This document shows, piece after piece, positions 1-6,845 of a stretch of DNA of 16,795 nucleotides. Below the pieces are notes generated by a model. It ran no database searches. It saw nothing but the letters and a program-made list of their open reading frames with translations, and was not told where the DNA came from. The position numbers and the translations under genes were made by a program. Each line of letters begins with the position of its first letter. Positions within the stretch are counted from its first letter, which is position 1. Origin of the DNA: JBHEMK01 sp046262635 (GTDB taxonomy: Bacteria > Actinomycetota > Thermoleophilia > Gaiellales > Gaiellaceae); NCBI GenBank assembly GCA_046262635.1, contig JBHEMK010000159.1:1-16795 (forward strand). The letters are read 5' to 3'.

Positions 1-193
1 GGAGATCGTGGTGCTCCGGCACCAGCTTGCGGCGCTGCGCCGCCAGACACCGCGTCCGCAGCTCCCCTCGAGCGACCGTGTCTTTCTCAGCGCGGCGAGT
101 CGGCTGCTGCCGCGCGCGTTGGAGCTCATTCTTCGTAACACCGACGACACCCACTGCGCTGGCACCGCGTCTGGTTGCTCGCCGCTGGACGTT
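1..193 (+). pseudogene. N-terminal fragment of an rve-type IS transposase
   Basis: The first bases read EIVVLRHQLAALRRQ followed by a segment ending LSAASRLLPR. This is the characteristic N-terminus of actinobacterial integrase-core (rve/DDE) transposases, whose usual pattern is VLRHQ.AVLRRQ..RP.L...DR..L.ALSRLLPR. The match then jumps to another frame (RWSSFFVTPTT, near 118-160) and again to a frame reading RLVARRWT near 170-190, so at least two frameshifts have occurred. The gene begins before the window and the match stops at 193, where an IS21-like end starts. No catalytic domain is present, so this is dead debris. A tail of the same kind of transposase lies at 3037-3093 on the same strand and could be the other side of the same interrupted gene. 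Confidence 0.7.
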
Positions 194-245
194 GTCAAGC
201 GCAGCCGAAAGGTGCACCAGTTCGCGCAGTCGAAAAGTCCACCAG
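194..245. repeat. IS21-like element end with tandem terminal repeats
   Basis: Two copies of a 22-bp sequence lie 25 bp apart: GCGCAGCCGAAAGGTGCACC (199-218, extending to 220) and GCGCAGTCGAAAAGTCCACC (224-243, extending to 245), differing at four positions. The segment starts TGTCAAGC at 194, consistent with an IS21-family end beginning TG. IS21 ends are known to carry several transposase-binding repeats. The adjacent istB remnant has its stop codon about 25 bp inside, as expected at the istB end of such an element. Confidence 0.7.
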
Positions 246-261
246 CCGAAGGTGAGCGTCT

Positions 262-306
262 CCGCCGCTCAGGCGGAGTCGCGGAGCGACGGAGCCTGAG
301 CGGCGG
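262..306. repeat. 13-bp inverted repeat spanning the istB stop codon
   Basis: CCGCCGCTCAGGC (262-274) is the exact reverse complement of GCCTGAGCGGCGG (294-306). Inside it a second 5-bp stem, GTCGC/GCGAC (278-282 and 286-290), closes on a 3-nt loop. The istB stop on the minus strand (269-271) lies in the left arm. The structure could act as a transcript end for istB or be part of the IS end; there is no T-run to support an intrinsic terminator. Confidence 0.5.
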
Positions 307-542
307 GCGTGACGTCGAGGCCGCGCTCGCGGAGCCGGTAGCTCTTGCCTTTGACGGTGAGCATGGTGGCGTGGTGGACGAGCTGGTCGATCAGGGCGGC
401 GGCGACCATGGATCTCGCCCCATTGCTCGAAGCCGCGGTTGCTGGTGACGATGATCGACCCGCGTTCGTAGCGGCGGGAGATCAGGGCGAAGAGCAGGTT
501 GGCGGCCTGGCGTTCGAGGGGCAGGTAGCCGAGCTCGTCGAC
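269..542 (-). pseudogene. istB: istB remnant, IS21 helper ATPase (C-terminal part)
   Basis: Read on the minus strand from about 541 the sequence gives VDELGYLPLERQAANLLF and then RYERGSIIVTSNRGFEQWGE, which is the Walker B and following core of IstB, the ATP-binding transposition helper of IS21 elements. The family normally continues GEIFGDPVVAAALIDRL. Here about 10 bases are missing near 404-410, shifting the frame, after which LIDQLVHHATMLTVKGKSYR and LRERGLDVTPAAQAPSLRDSA resume and end at the stop (269-271). The N-terminal half with the Walker A motif and the whole istA transposase are absent. The left break coincides with the palindrome at 537-568 that begins the RIT-associated sequence. 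The remnant cannot be functional. Confidence 0.85.
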
Positions 543-568
543 CTATGCAGAATTCGGCATAGGTCGAC
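537..568. repeat. 32-bp near-perfect palindrome at the left end of the RIT element
   Basis: GTCGACCTATGC (537-548) is the exact inverse of GCATAGGTCGAC (557-568). The 8-base centre AGAATTCG includes the palindrome GAATTC, so only one pair (549/556) is mismatched across all 32 bases. Each arm carries a version of the 9-mer CTATGCCGA seen again at 586-594 and 665-673. It sits exactly where the istB homology ends, so it is probably the junction or outer recombinase site of the inserted element. Confidence 0.7.
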
Positions 569-571
569 CGA

Positions 572-673
572 CGCCGACCCCGCGACTATGCCGATGTGCG
601 GTCGGCGGTGGCCGCGAAGGGCCTGCTCGTGGTGGGCTTCGTGACCGGCGGGCCGGCGCGATTGTCGGCATAG
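572..673. repeat. Inverted recombinase-site-like motifs upstream of ritA
   Basis: CTATGCCGA at 586-594 and its inverse TCGGCATAG at 665-673 face each other about 70 bp apart. The first copy is itself flanked by an 8-bp inverted repeat, CGCCGACC (572-579) and GGTCGGCG (600-607). With the two copies inside the neighbouring palindrome this makes four alternating copies in 131 bp. RIT elements are known to be bounded by inverted repeats acted on by their tyrosine recombinases; assigning these motifs as such sites is inference. Confidence 0.5.
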
Positions 674-737
674 CTTCCGAGCCCGACTAGCCACTTCTGA
701 TCGCCGGAGCGTCGCGCTTCGGCAAGGAGGCGAGGAG

Positions 738-1937
738 ATGTCGGGTACTCGCAGGAAGCCAGGGCGCCTGGGCCCGTTCGTGGACGGCTATCGCGCTCGG
801 TTGTTGGAGCTCGGCTACACGCCGGGCACGGTGCGCGGGATGCTGAAGGTACTAGGGCAGCTCGGCCGCTGGATGGACAGCGAAGGGATCAAGCCGGGCG
901 CGCTCGACATGGCCGCGGTCGAGGCGTTTCGCGCCGCGCGGGGCGCTGGTGGGGATCGGCGAGTAGCGAGCGTCGGCGAGCTACGCCAGCTTCTGCGCTA
1001 TCTGCGCGCGGTCGGAGCGATGGTTGCCGCGGAGGGGCGACGGGAGCTGACGCCGCTCGAGGGGCTGCTCGGCGCGTACCGGCAGTGGCTGGTGGTCGAG
1101 CGTGGCCTGGCGCCGGCGACTGTGCATCGGTACGAGATGTTGGCGCGACGGTTCCTCGGCGGACGCGTCGGCCCCGACGCCGCGTTTGGCCTGGCGGGGC
1201 TGACGGGGGGGACGTGTCGGCGTTTCTGCTGCGGGAGTGCGCTCGTCTCTCGCTCGGGTCGGCGAAGGGCCGCGTCGGCGAGCTGAGGTCGCTGTTGCGG
1301 TTTCTGCACGTGCGCGGCTTGACGGCGTCGGCGCTGGCGGAGGCGGTGCCACCGGTGGCGGGCTGGCGCGATAGGGGGATCGCGCCAGCCGCTCGCCCTC
1401 GTCGAGGTCGAGCGGCTGCTCGCCGGCTGCGACCGCTGCCGGGTGGACGGTGTGCGCGACTTCGCGATCCTGGTCCTGCTGGCGCGGCTTGGATTGCGCT
1501 CGATCGGGGTCGCGCGGCTTACGCTCGACGACCTCGACTGGCGCCGGGGCGAGCTTGTGGTGCGCGGCAAGGCGCGTCGCCACGACCGGTTGCCGCTGCC
1601 AGCCGACGTCGGCGAGGCGCTCGCCGCTTACCTGCGCCTGCGCGGGCCGCACGAGTCGCGCTCCGTGTTTCTGACGCTCCGTGCTCCGACGCGGCCGGTC
1701 CGAGCGGATCTGGTCGGCGACGTCGTGCGGCGGGCGTGTCGGCGAGCAGGGGTCGCGCATGTCGGCGCCCACCGGCTGCGGCACGCGCTCGCGAGCGAGC
1801 TGCTCCGCGAGGGCGCCTCGCTGCTCGAGATCAGCCAGGTGTTGCGCCACCGCGACCTGGCCACGACCGCGATCTATGCCAAGATCGACCTCGGCCGGCT
1901 GCGGCAGGTCGCCCAGCCCTGGCCGGGAGCGGCGTGA
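738..1937 (+). pseudogene. ritA: RitA-type tyrosine recombinase, two frameshifts
   Basis: The start is ATG at 738 with GAGGAG directly upstream. The N-terminal part contains SAM-like/core-binding segments (LLELGYTPGTVRGMLKVLG and WLVVERGLAPATVHRYE). The frame breaks at a run of seven G (1205-1211), continues as DVSAFLLRECARLSLGSAKG, and breaks again near 1386-1392. It then reads the catalytic domain LLARLGLRSIGVARLTLDDL (catalytic Arg), HRLRHALA (HxxR), and VLRHRDLATTAIYAK (second His and the Tyr nucleophile) to the stop at 1935-1937. The two shifts cancel, so the span is exactly 400 codons, the usual size for the family. All catalytic residues can be seen, so the damage is recent or a sequencing artefact. 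The stop overlaps the ritB start. Confidence 0.8.
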
Positions 1938-2786
1938 TGACCACGCTCTCCCAGCAGCTCGCCGACTACCTGCGGCTGCGCCGCCTGCTCGGCCACAAGC
2001 TCGCCGACCCCGGCCGGCTGCTGCCCCGGTTCGTCGCCTGGCTCGAAGCCAACAAGATCGAGTTCGTGACGGTCGAGGCGGCGGTCGCGTGGTCGCTCGC
2101 ATCCGCTGCTCCGGCCGGGACGACCGTCGCGGGCCGGCGGATGATCGCCGTGGGCGGGTTCGCCCGCTACCTGTCGGGGATCGACCCGCGCACCGAGGTG
2201 CCGCCCGCGGGGCTGATCCCGCTCCGGCGGCGTTGGCGGCCGCCGTTCATCTACAGCGACGCCGACATCGTGATCAGCGGGGCGGGCCGAGCGATCCCGC
2301 AGCCGCTCAGAGCCGCCACCTACCAGACGCTGATCGGCCTGCTGGCCGCGACCGGGCTGCGGGTCGGGGAGGCGATCCGGGTCGACCGCGACGACATCGA
2401 CTGGGCCGAAGGCGTCCTGCTGGTGCGCGAGTCGAAGTTCCGCAAATCGCGGCAGGTGCCGCTACAGGCAAGCAGCGTCGAGGCGCTGCAGGAGTACGGG
2501 CGACGGCGCGACGCAGTCGACCTTCCGGATGCTCTGCGACAGCGCCGGCGTCGGTGCCGGGGCGGCCCATCGTCCTCGCGCGCATGACCTGCGCCACACC
2601 TTCGCGGTGCGCACCCTGCTCGGCTGGTACCGCGACGGTCTCGACGTGCAAGCGCGGCTGCCGCTCCTGGCGACCTATCTCGGCCACCGGGAGCCGCGCT
2701 ACACCTACCACTACCTATCGGCGGCGCCGGAGCTGCTCGCCCACGCCGCCCGTCTGCTCGAGCACGACCAGGCGGTGCGGTCATGA
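1937..2786 (+). pseudogene. ritB: RitB-type tyrosine recombinase, internal deletion and frameshift
   Basis: The ATG at 1937 overlaps the ritA stop by one base. The N-terminal domain reads TLSQQLADYLRLRRLLGHKL and on to RRMIAVGGFARYL. The catalytic domain starts LLAATGLRVGEAIRVDRDDI (catalytic Arg) and LLVRESKFRKSRQVPLQ. Near 2512-2524 homology jumps frame and an expected stretch of roughly 20-30 residues is missing. The rest follows in the new frame: HDLRHTFAVRTLLGWY (HxxR) and YLGHREPRYTYHYLSAAPEL (His and Tyr), ending at the TGA at 2784-2786. All catalytic positions are present but not in one reading frame, so a single functional product is unlikely. The stop overlaps the ritC start by four bases (ATGA). 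Confidence 0.8.
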
Positions 2787-2985
2787 CCCTGATCGCGCCG
2801 ACGCTGCAGGCGTTCTTCACCGACCGGCTCGCCCGGCAGCTACAGGCCAGCCCGCGCACGATCGCCTCCTACCGCGACACGCTCCGGCTCCTGCTCGGCT
2901 TCGCGCAAGAGCAGGCCGGGAAAGCGCCCTCGGCGCTCGACTGGGACGACCTCGACGAGCCACTGATCGCCGCGTTCCTCACGCC
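2783..2985 (+). pseudogene. ritC: RitC-type tyrosine recombinase, 3' truncated
   Basis: The ATG at 2783 lies in the ATGA overlap with ritB. Only the core-binding domain remains, including LQAFFTDRLARQLQASPRTI and YRDTLRLLLGFAQEQ, up to about LDEPLIAAFL (near 2980). After that the reading frame runs into unrelated residues and stops at 3038-3040, and no R, HxxR or Tyr catalytic segment appears. The 3' two-thirds of the gene and the right end of the element were lost, apparently where the rve-transposase tail begins. Confidence 0.75.
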
Positions 2986-2989
2986 GCAC

Positions 2990-3093
2990 CGATCGGCCGC
3001 ACTGGGCGGATCGTCTCGTGCTCGCCCTCAGCCGAAGTGAAGCGGCACGACCGACTCGGCGGACTCATTCACGAATACAGCTACGCCGCATGA
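2990..3093 (+). pseudogene. C-terminal tail of an rve-type IS transposase
   Basis: The reading VKRHDRLGGLIHEYSYAA followed by a stop (3037-3093) matches the conserved C-terminal tail (RRDRLGGL.HEY..AA) of the actinobacterial rve transposases whose N-terminus opens the window. The left limit is approximate. Nothing of the catalytic domain is present. The same strand as the 1-193 fragment suggests one transposase gene into which the IS21 and RIT material was inserted, with the middle lost, but two independent relics are equally possible. A third such tail lies at 14382-14456 in reverse orientation. Confidence 0.55.
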
Positions 3094-3126
3094 ACCGACC
3101 TTGCGCACCCCACAGTCCGCGACGGA

Positions 3127-3141
3127 GACTGGTAACCAGTC
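3127..3141. repeat. 7-bp perfect inverted repeat
   Basis: GACTGGT (3127-3133) and ACCAGTC (3135-3141) are exact inverses around one A. It lies between the transposase tail and the 3' end of the cupin gene. It may be an operator relic or part of a transcript end; there is no T-run. Confidence 0.3.
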
Positions 3142-3178
3142 CGGGCGTAGAAGATCCCGTCCGAAGGATGAAGCGCGG

Positions 3179-3643
3179 CTACGTGCGGCCGGCGGTGAGT
3201 GAGGAGATCTGCTCGGTGTCGTAGCGGCGGCGCAGTTCCGCGATCGCGTCGCTGTCGGGCGGCCCGTCGACGGCGAGGATCTGCGCGAGTTCGTCGAAGT
3301 AACGGTCGTGGCTAGGCGGCGACATGACCAGGAGGAACTTCGCCGGCGCCTCGGTGCAGTTCGCGAAAGCGTGCGCGACGCGCGGCGGCACGAAGACAGT
3401 CGCGCCGGCGACCGCGGTGAACGTCTCCTCCCCGAGACGGAACTCGAGTTCGCCGTCGAGCACGTACCAGGTCTCCTCGAGCCGCTCGTGCACGTGCAGG
3501 CCCGTGTCGAAGCCGGGTGCCGCCACCCACTCGGTGCAGCTTACCCCGGTCGCCTGACTGCTCTCGACTGTGAATCGCACCTCGGTGCCGCGCAGCGACA
3601 CCGACCGGCCCTGCCCCGGCTCCCGCGTGATCGCCTGTTCCAT
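3179..3643 (-). CDS. Small single-domain cupin protein
   Basis: This 154-residue protein has a classic cupin_2 fold signature. Motif 1 reads GLHVHERLEETWYVLDGELE (metal ligands H50, H52, E57) and motif 2 reads VFVPPRVAHAFANC (H91), so all four usual metal ligands are present. No signal peptide or membrane segment is seen, so it is cytoplasmic. The start is ATG at 3641-3643, chosen because the minus strand carries GAGGAGGAG about 8 bases upstream and the cupin domain begins soon after; the open frame runs on upstream but crosses into the divergent gene. It could be a small enzyme (isomerase or dioxygenase-like) or a ligand-binding accessory protein; the substrate cannot be told. It is divergent from the CGNR regulator at 3681, which probably controls it. 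Confidence 0.85.
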   Translation of the reverse strand: MEQAITREPGQGRSVSLRGTEVRFTVESSQATGVSCTEWVAAPGFDTGLHVHERLEETWYVLDGELEFRLGEETFTAVAGATVFVPPRVAHAFANCTEAPAKFLLVMSPPSHDRYFDELAQILAVDGPPDSDAIAELRRRYDTEQISSLTAGRT

Positions 3644-3692
3644 CCCACACTCCTCCTCGCTCAGGCAGTTACCGGTTAATATGGTAATCATG
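3644..3692. promoter_or_regulatory. Shared divergent control region with TTACC/GGTAA inverted repeat
   Basis: The short gap between the cupin and CGNR genes is AT-rich in a GC-rich window. TTACC (3669-3673) and GGTAA (3683-3687) form an inverted repeat around GGTTAATAT, and ACCGGT (3671-3676) is a smaller palindrome. TAATAT at 3678-3683 resembles a -10 element for the plus-strand gene, leaving almost no leader. This is a plausible operator for the CGNR protein; it is inferred from position and symmetry only. Confidence 0.45.
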
Positions 3693-4280
3693 ATGCGCGC
3701 GACGGTCAACAACCCGGACGAGCTCGCGTTCCGCTTCGTCTCAGGCCACCGAGCGCTCGACCTCCTCTCGACGCTGGGCGACCGCCACCGCGAGCCGGTC
3801 GAGCGCCTGCGCGAGCCGACCGACCTCGACCGCTGGCTCACCGCAGCCGCGCTCCCGGTCGACGCGCAGGCGACCGGGCGCGACCTCGCGGAGGCACGCC
3901 GCCTGCGCGAGACGGTGAATCGGCTGGTGCGCGCAGTGCTCGCAGGCACGGCGCCGCACGCCGACGACGTCGACATGCTCAACCGCTGCACGCAGCGGCC
4001 GCCGCTCGCCCCACAGATCGACGCCAGCCTCGAGCGCCACTGGGCAGGCAAGCGGCCGGTACGGGCCGCGCTCGCGCTGATCGCGCGCGAGGCGGCCGAG
4101 CTCCTAAGCAGCCCGGACCGCGACCTAATCCGCGAGTGCGCGGCCGGGTCGAACTGCTCGCTCCTCTACCTCGACCGCTCACACGCACGCCGCCGGCGCT
4201 GGTGCGAGATGGACCGCTGCGGCAGCCGCGCCAAGATGACGAGCTACCGGCGCCGACACGCCGTCTCAGCCCAGCGATAG
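3690..4280 (+). CDS. CGNR zinc-finger / ABATE-domain transcriptional regulator
   Basis: The protein has an N-terminal ABATE-type ligand domain (FRFVSGHRALDLLSTLGDR through the mid-protein) and a C-terminal CGNR zinc finger: CAAGSNCSLLYLDRSHARRR and then WCEMDRCGSRAKMTSYRRRH. The four Cys ligands are all visible, and the name-giving CGNR reads CGSR. The family is cytoplasmic and thought to act as DNA-binding regulators. Length from the ATG at 3690 is 196 residues, the usual size; in-frame ATGs at 3681 and 3693 are alternatives. No Shine-Dalgarno is seen before any of them, and a -10-like TAATAT lies just upstream, so the message may be leaderless. The gene is divergent from the cupin gene and the most likely controller of it and of itself. 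Confidence 0.87.
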   Translation: MMRATVNNPDELAFRFVSGHRALDLLSTLGDRHREPVERLREPTDLDRWLTAAALPVDAQATGRDLAEARRLRETVNRLVRAVLAGTAPHADDVDMLNRCTQRPPLAPQIDASLERHWAGKRPVRAALALIAREAAELLSSPDRDLIRECAAGSNCSLLYLDRSHARRRRWCEMDRCGSRAKMTSYRRRHAVSAQR

Positions 4281-4454
4281 CCCGCGGGCGTCACCCCCGA
4301 ATGCGCCGCCAACCCCGTAGGAGGTCGCCGCGCCCACTGCCGGCTGGGGCGATTTGAACTCGAGGCCCTGCTGGGCCAGGCTTCGGACGGAAAAGCAAGT
4401 CCCGAGTTCCACGTCTGTTGCGTCATGTTGGCGCCCGTCAAGACGGGGCAGTCG

Positions 4455-5508
4455 TTAGTGGTACTGCTGCTTCAGCAGTGTGGCAAGCAACTCTCGGCGG
4501 CTGCGCGTGCCGGTCTTGGTGAAGATCGAGTTGAGGTGATCCTGGACCGTGTTCGTCGTCACGTGCAGCTGGCCGGCGATCTCGGTCGTGGACAGGCCCT
4601 GGCAGACGAGCCCGGTCACGCGGCGCTCCTGCTGCGTCATCCGTAGGCCGGCAGAAGCAGCGGTAGCACCTCAGAGGCCGTGGCGTGTTCGATGATCACG
4701 GCGACGCTACGCGCCGGCGGCTCAGCAAGCCATGAGGCGTGGAGAACAGCCCATCGGCCAGCACGGGTTCGCACGCGCAGTCGCGGCGACCGCTCCCCCC
4801 TGCCGTCGAGGCCTTGCAGTCGAGCGGCGACCGCGAGTAGCTCGAGTGGAAGCTCGTTGCGACCCGGATCGGCGCCGAGCTCGTCGAGCCAGCGCTCGGC
4901 CGCAGCATTCGCTGCCGAACGTGATCCGTCTTCGGCGATCACGACCACTCCTGGCGGCGAGACGCCCTCAACGAGCGTGTCGCCGATGAGCGTCGCCAGG
5001 CGGAAGCCGTCCGCGAGATGAGGTGCGATCCGCTCGACGAACCGCGACTCCTGCGCTGAGAATCCGGCTGGCCCTTCACGGTGCATGCAGAGGTAGCTCC
5101 AACATTGGTCCTCGACCCGCAGGACAGCACGCAGCTCGTCACCGAGACGGAGCGGCTTGAGGATGTCGCGATAGCGTGCGCTTGTCTGCGGCTTGCCGCC
5201 GGTCGCCTCCCACAGGGTGCGCAGGCCGTGCCGGTCGCGCGCGAGCTCAGTCCACTTGTTGACGTCGTCTTCCAAGAACTCGTTGGTGACGAAGTACGGA
5301 CCGGTCTCGGCCGGGATCTCCTCACGCTCCGCGCGGTTGAACAGCAGCGTCGCGGGATGGGCCGCAGCCCACCAGGGCGCATCGACAGACACCGCACGGC
5401 GGAGGGGCGGAAGCAGCCGGCGACGCAGCTCGTCGAGGTCGAGCCCAGCCCGGAGCACGTGTCAGCGATCGCCGCCACAAGGTTGGTCTGCGCTGCGCCG
5501 CTGATCAT
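4455..5508 (-). pseudogene. LuxR-type regulator with N-terminal sensor domain, two frameshifts
   Basis: Read on the minus strand, ATG at 5506-5508 gives MISGAAQTNLVAAIADTC. The frame must shift by one base near 5458-5464 to give RAGLDLDELRRRLLPPLRRA and a long GAF/PAS-like sensor region ending EVLPLLLPAYG. A second one-base shift near 4637-4642 is needed to enter the LuxR/GerE helix-turn-helix (LVCQGLSTTEIAGQLHVTTN and VQDHLNSIFTKTG) ending at 4455. The total span is 1054 nt, exactly two bases short of 352 codons, as expected for two single-base losses in one gene. As written, the sensor and DNA-binding parts are separate frames overlapping as ATGA at 4637-4640, which could let a free HTH protein be made. 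Whether the shifts are real or sequencing errors cannot be decided here. Confidence 0.75.
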
Positions 5509-5563
5509 CGCTGGCCTACGACGCGACACGACATGATCGGATCGTAGACCGACCCGCCCCCAA

Positions 5564-5853
5564 TCACAGCCGCGCAACAACCTCCCAACGGCCGCGCTCG
5601 ACCAGCTCGATACCAGTCGCCTCGACCGTACTCGCCCGGCTCTGCTCGGCGTTGCGATCCGTCTCCGCGGCCGCGTCCTCGCTCTCCCACAACGTCAGCG
5701 TCAGCCCAGTACCATTCTCGCGATCGACTAGAAACACTGCGCCGGCGTGCCGGTTAGCGCCGCGACGAACGGCTTGACCTGCTTCTCCACGTGCTCCGCC
5801 CACCGCTCCAACGTCTCCGGCGACCCCTTCCAACTCGACGTCCTCGCGACCAT
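5564..5853 (-). pseudogene. Small ABM-fold (dimeric alpha-beta barrel) protein, one frameshift
   Basis: ATG at 5851-5853 is preceded by GAGGAGG six bases upstream on the minus strand. The first frame reads MVARTSSWKGSPETLERWAE and HVEKQVKPFVAAL, then runs to a stop. The neighbouring frame continues the same protein as AGAVFLVDRENGTGLTLTLW and ESEDAAAETDRNAE to the stop at 5564. The break is near 5750-5765 and the span is one base short of 97 codons. The pattern (small protein of about 96 residues, a pair of beta strands, GLTLTLWES) fits antibiotic-biosynthesis-monooxygenase-like dimeric barrels, which include quinol monooxygenases and haem-binding proteins; the substrate is unknown. It lies about 55 bp upstream of the LuxR gene on the same strand and may be co-transcribed with it. 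Confidence 0.6.
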
Positions 5854-6062
5854 CTCGACCTCCTCGATCATGGGACAGCCCGCCGGTGACCCGCGACGTT
5901 AGACAGAGGCAGCTCCCGACGGTTACCAGTCATGCCGTCCCGACCGGCGAATGTCAGTCTGACCCACCGTCGCTGCCCCGGACCATCCGCTGCTCCAGGC
6001 CGAGAACAACCCCAGCAACCAGAGCCCCACCCTTGACACTCTGCTCCATGTCAGGGAAAGGG

Positions 6063-6845
6063 TCAAAGTACGCTCTGCGCCGGCGCGGTTCCTTCGCCTA
6101 GGATCAGGCCTACCACTTGACGCTTGAGCTCGGCGAATCGCAGCGCACCGATGTCGTCGAGTGAGCGCGGCCGGGGGATATCGACGCGCACGGTTTCCTG
6201 CAGCCGCCCAGGGCGCGGGCTCATCACGAAGATGGTGTCGCCGAGGAAGATCGCCTCGTCGATGTCGTGTGTCACAAAGCAGATCGTCCGGCGGTGCTGC
6301 TCCCAGATCTCGGTCAGGAACCGTTGCGCAACGGCGCGCGTGAGCGCGTCGAGTGCTCCGAACGGCTCGTCCATCAGGAGCACCTTCGGGTCGTTCGCGA
6401 GCGCGCGGGCGATCGCGACGCGCTGCTGCATCCCGCCGGAGAGCTCCTTCGGGTACGAGTGGGCGAACTCCGAGAGATTCATCTCCTCCAAGAGCGCGTG
6501 GGAGATCTCTCGCCGTCCCCGCTTGCCGATCCCTTTGAGTTTCGGTCCGAACTCGATGTTTTCGCGCACGCGCAGCCACGGGAAGAGCGTGTAGCGCTGG
6601 AAGACCATTCCGCGGTCCTCGCCGGGGCCACCGATCGGGTGACCGTCGATGAGAACGTCGCCGTCCGTCGGTTCGATCAGCCCGGCCATGATGTTGAGCA
6701 GCGTCGACTTTCCGCAGCCAGAGGCCCCGACGATGCATGCGAAGTGCGCGTCGGGGATCTCGAGTGACACGTCGTCGATCGCCTGCACCCCACCGCGACG
6801 TGTCTCGAAGACCATCGAGATATTGCGTACCGCGATCGCGCTCAC
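6063..6845 (-). CDS. ABC transporter ATPase, SsuB/TauB type
   Basis: This 260-residue cytoplasmic ATPase powers import through the permease encoded just upstream. It shows Walker A GASGCGKST (residues 40-48), Q-loop Q83 in VFQRYTLFPW, signature LSGGMQQR (135-142), Walker B VLLMDEP (155-161) with the D-loop GALDALTR, and the switch His in VTHDIDEA (H193). FPW after the Q-loop and the close of the protein fit the nitrate/sulfonate/taurine (SsuB/TauB/ThiZ-like) class. The start is GTG at 6843-6845, overlapping the permease stop as GTGA; the frame is open further upstream, but only within the permease gene. It is the last gene of the operon. The ligand cannot be read from the ATPase. Confidence 0.92.
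   Translation of the reverse strand: MSAIAVRNISMVFETRRGGVQAIDDVSLEIPDAHFACIVGASGCGKSTLLNIMAGLIEPTDGDVLIDGHPIGGPGEDRGMVFQRYTLFPWLRVRENIEFGPKLKGIGKRGRREISHALLEEMNLSEFAHSYPKELSGGMQQRVAIARALANDPKVLLMDEPFGALDALTRAVAQRFLTEIWEQHRRTICFVTHDIDEAIFLGDTIFVMSPRPGRLQETVRVDIPRPRSLDDIGALRFAELKRQVVGLILGEGTAPAQSVL

Larger units (their letters stand above)
537..2985 (+). mobile_element. Decayed RIT element (recombinase in trio)
   Basis: Three tyrosine recombinase genes follow one another on the plus strand with start/stop overlaps of 1 and 4 bases (TGATG at 1935-1939 and ATGA at 2783-2786). This is the diagnostic arrangement of RIT elements. The left end carries palindromic motifs. The third gene is cut after its N-terminal domain at about 2980, and no matching right-end motif follows, so the right end is lost. 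ritA and ritB also carry frameshifts or a deletion. The element is an immobile relic unless intact copies elsewhere supply the proteins. Confidence 0.75.

Noticed and set aside
4281..4454. Hairpin GGCCC/GGGCC (4364-4377) and tRNA-like GATTTGAACTC between convergent CGNR and LuxR genes
   Set aside because: No T-run for a terminator, and no T-stem or cloverleaf could be formed around the GTTCAAAT-like bases.
5954..6049. 31-codon frame on the minus strand after the ATPase gene (MEQSVKGGALVAGVV...)
   Set aside because: It lacks a ribosome site and any recognisable relative. The hydrophobic stretch is short and chance is sufficient. The 209-bp gap it lies in shows nothing else I can support.
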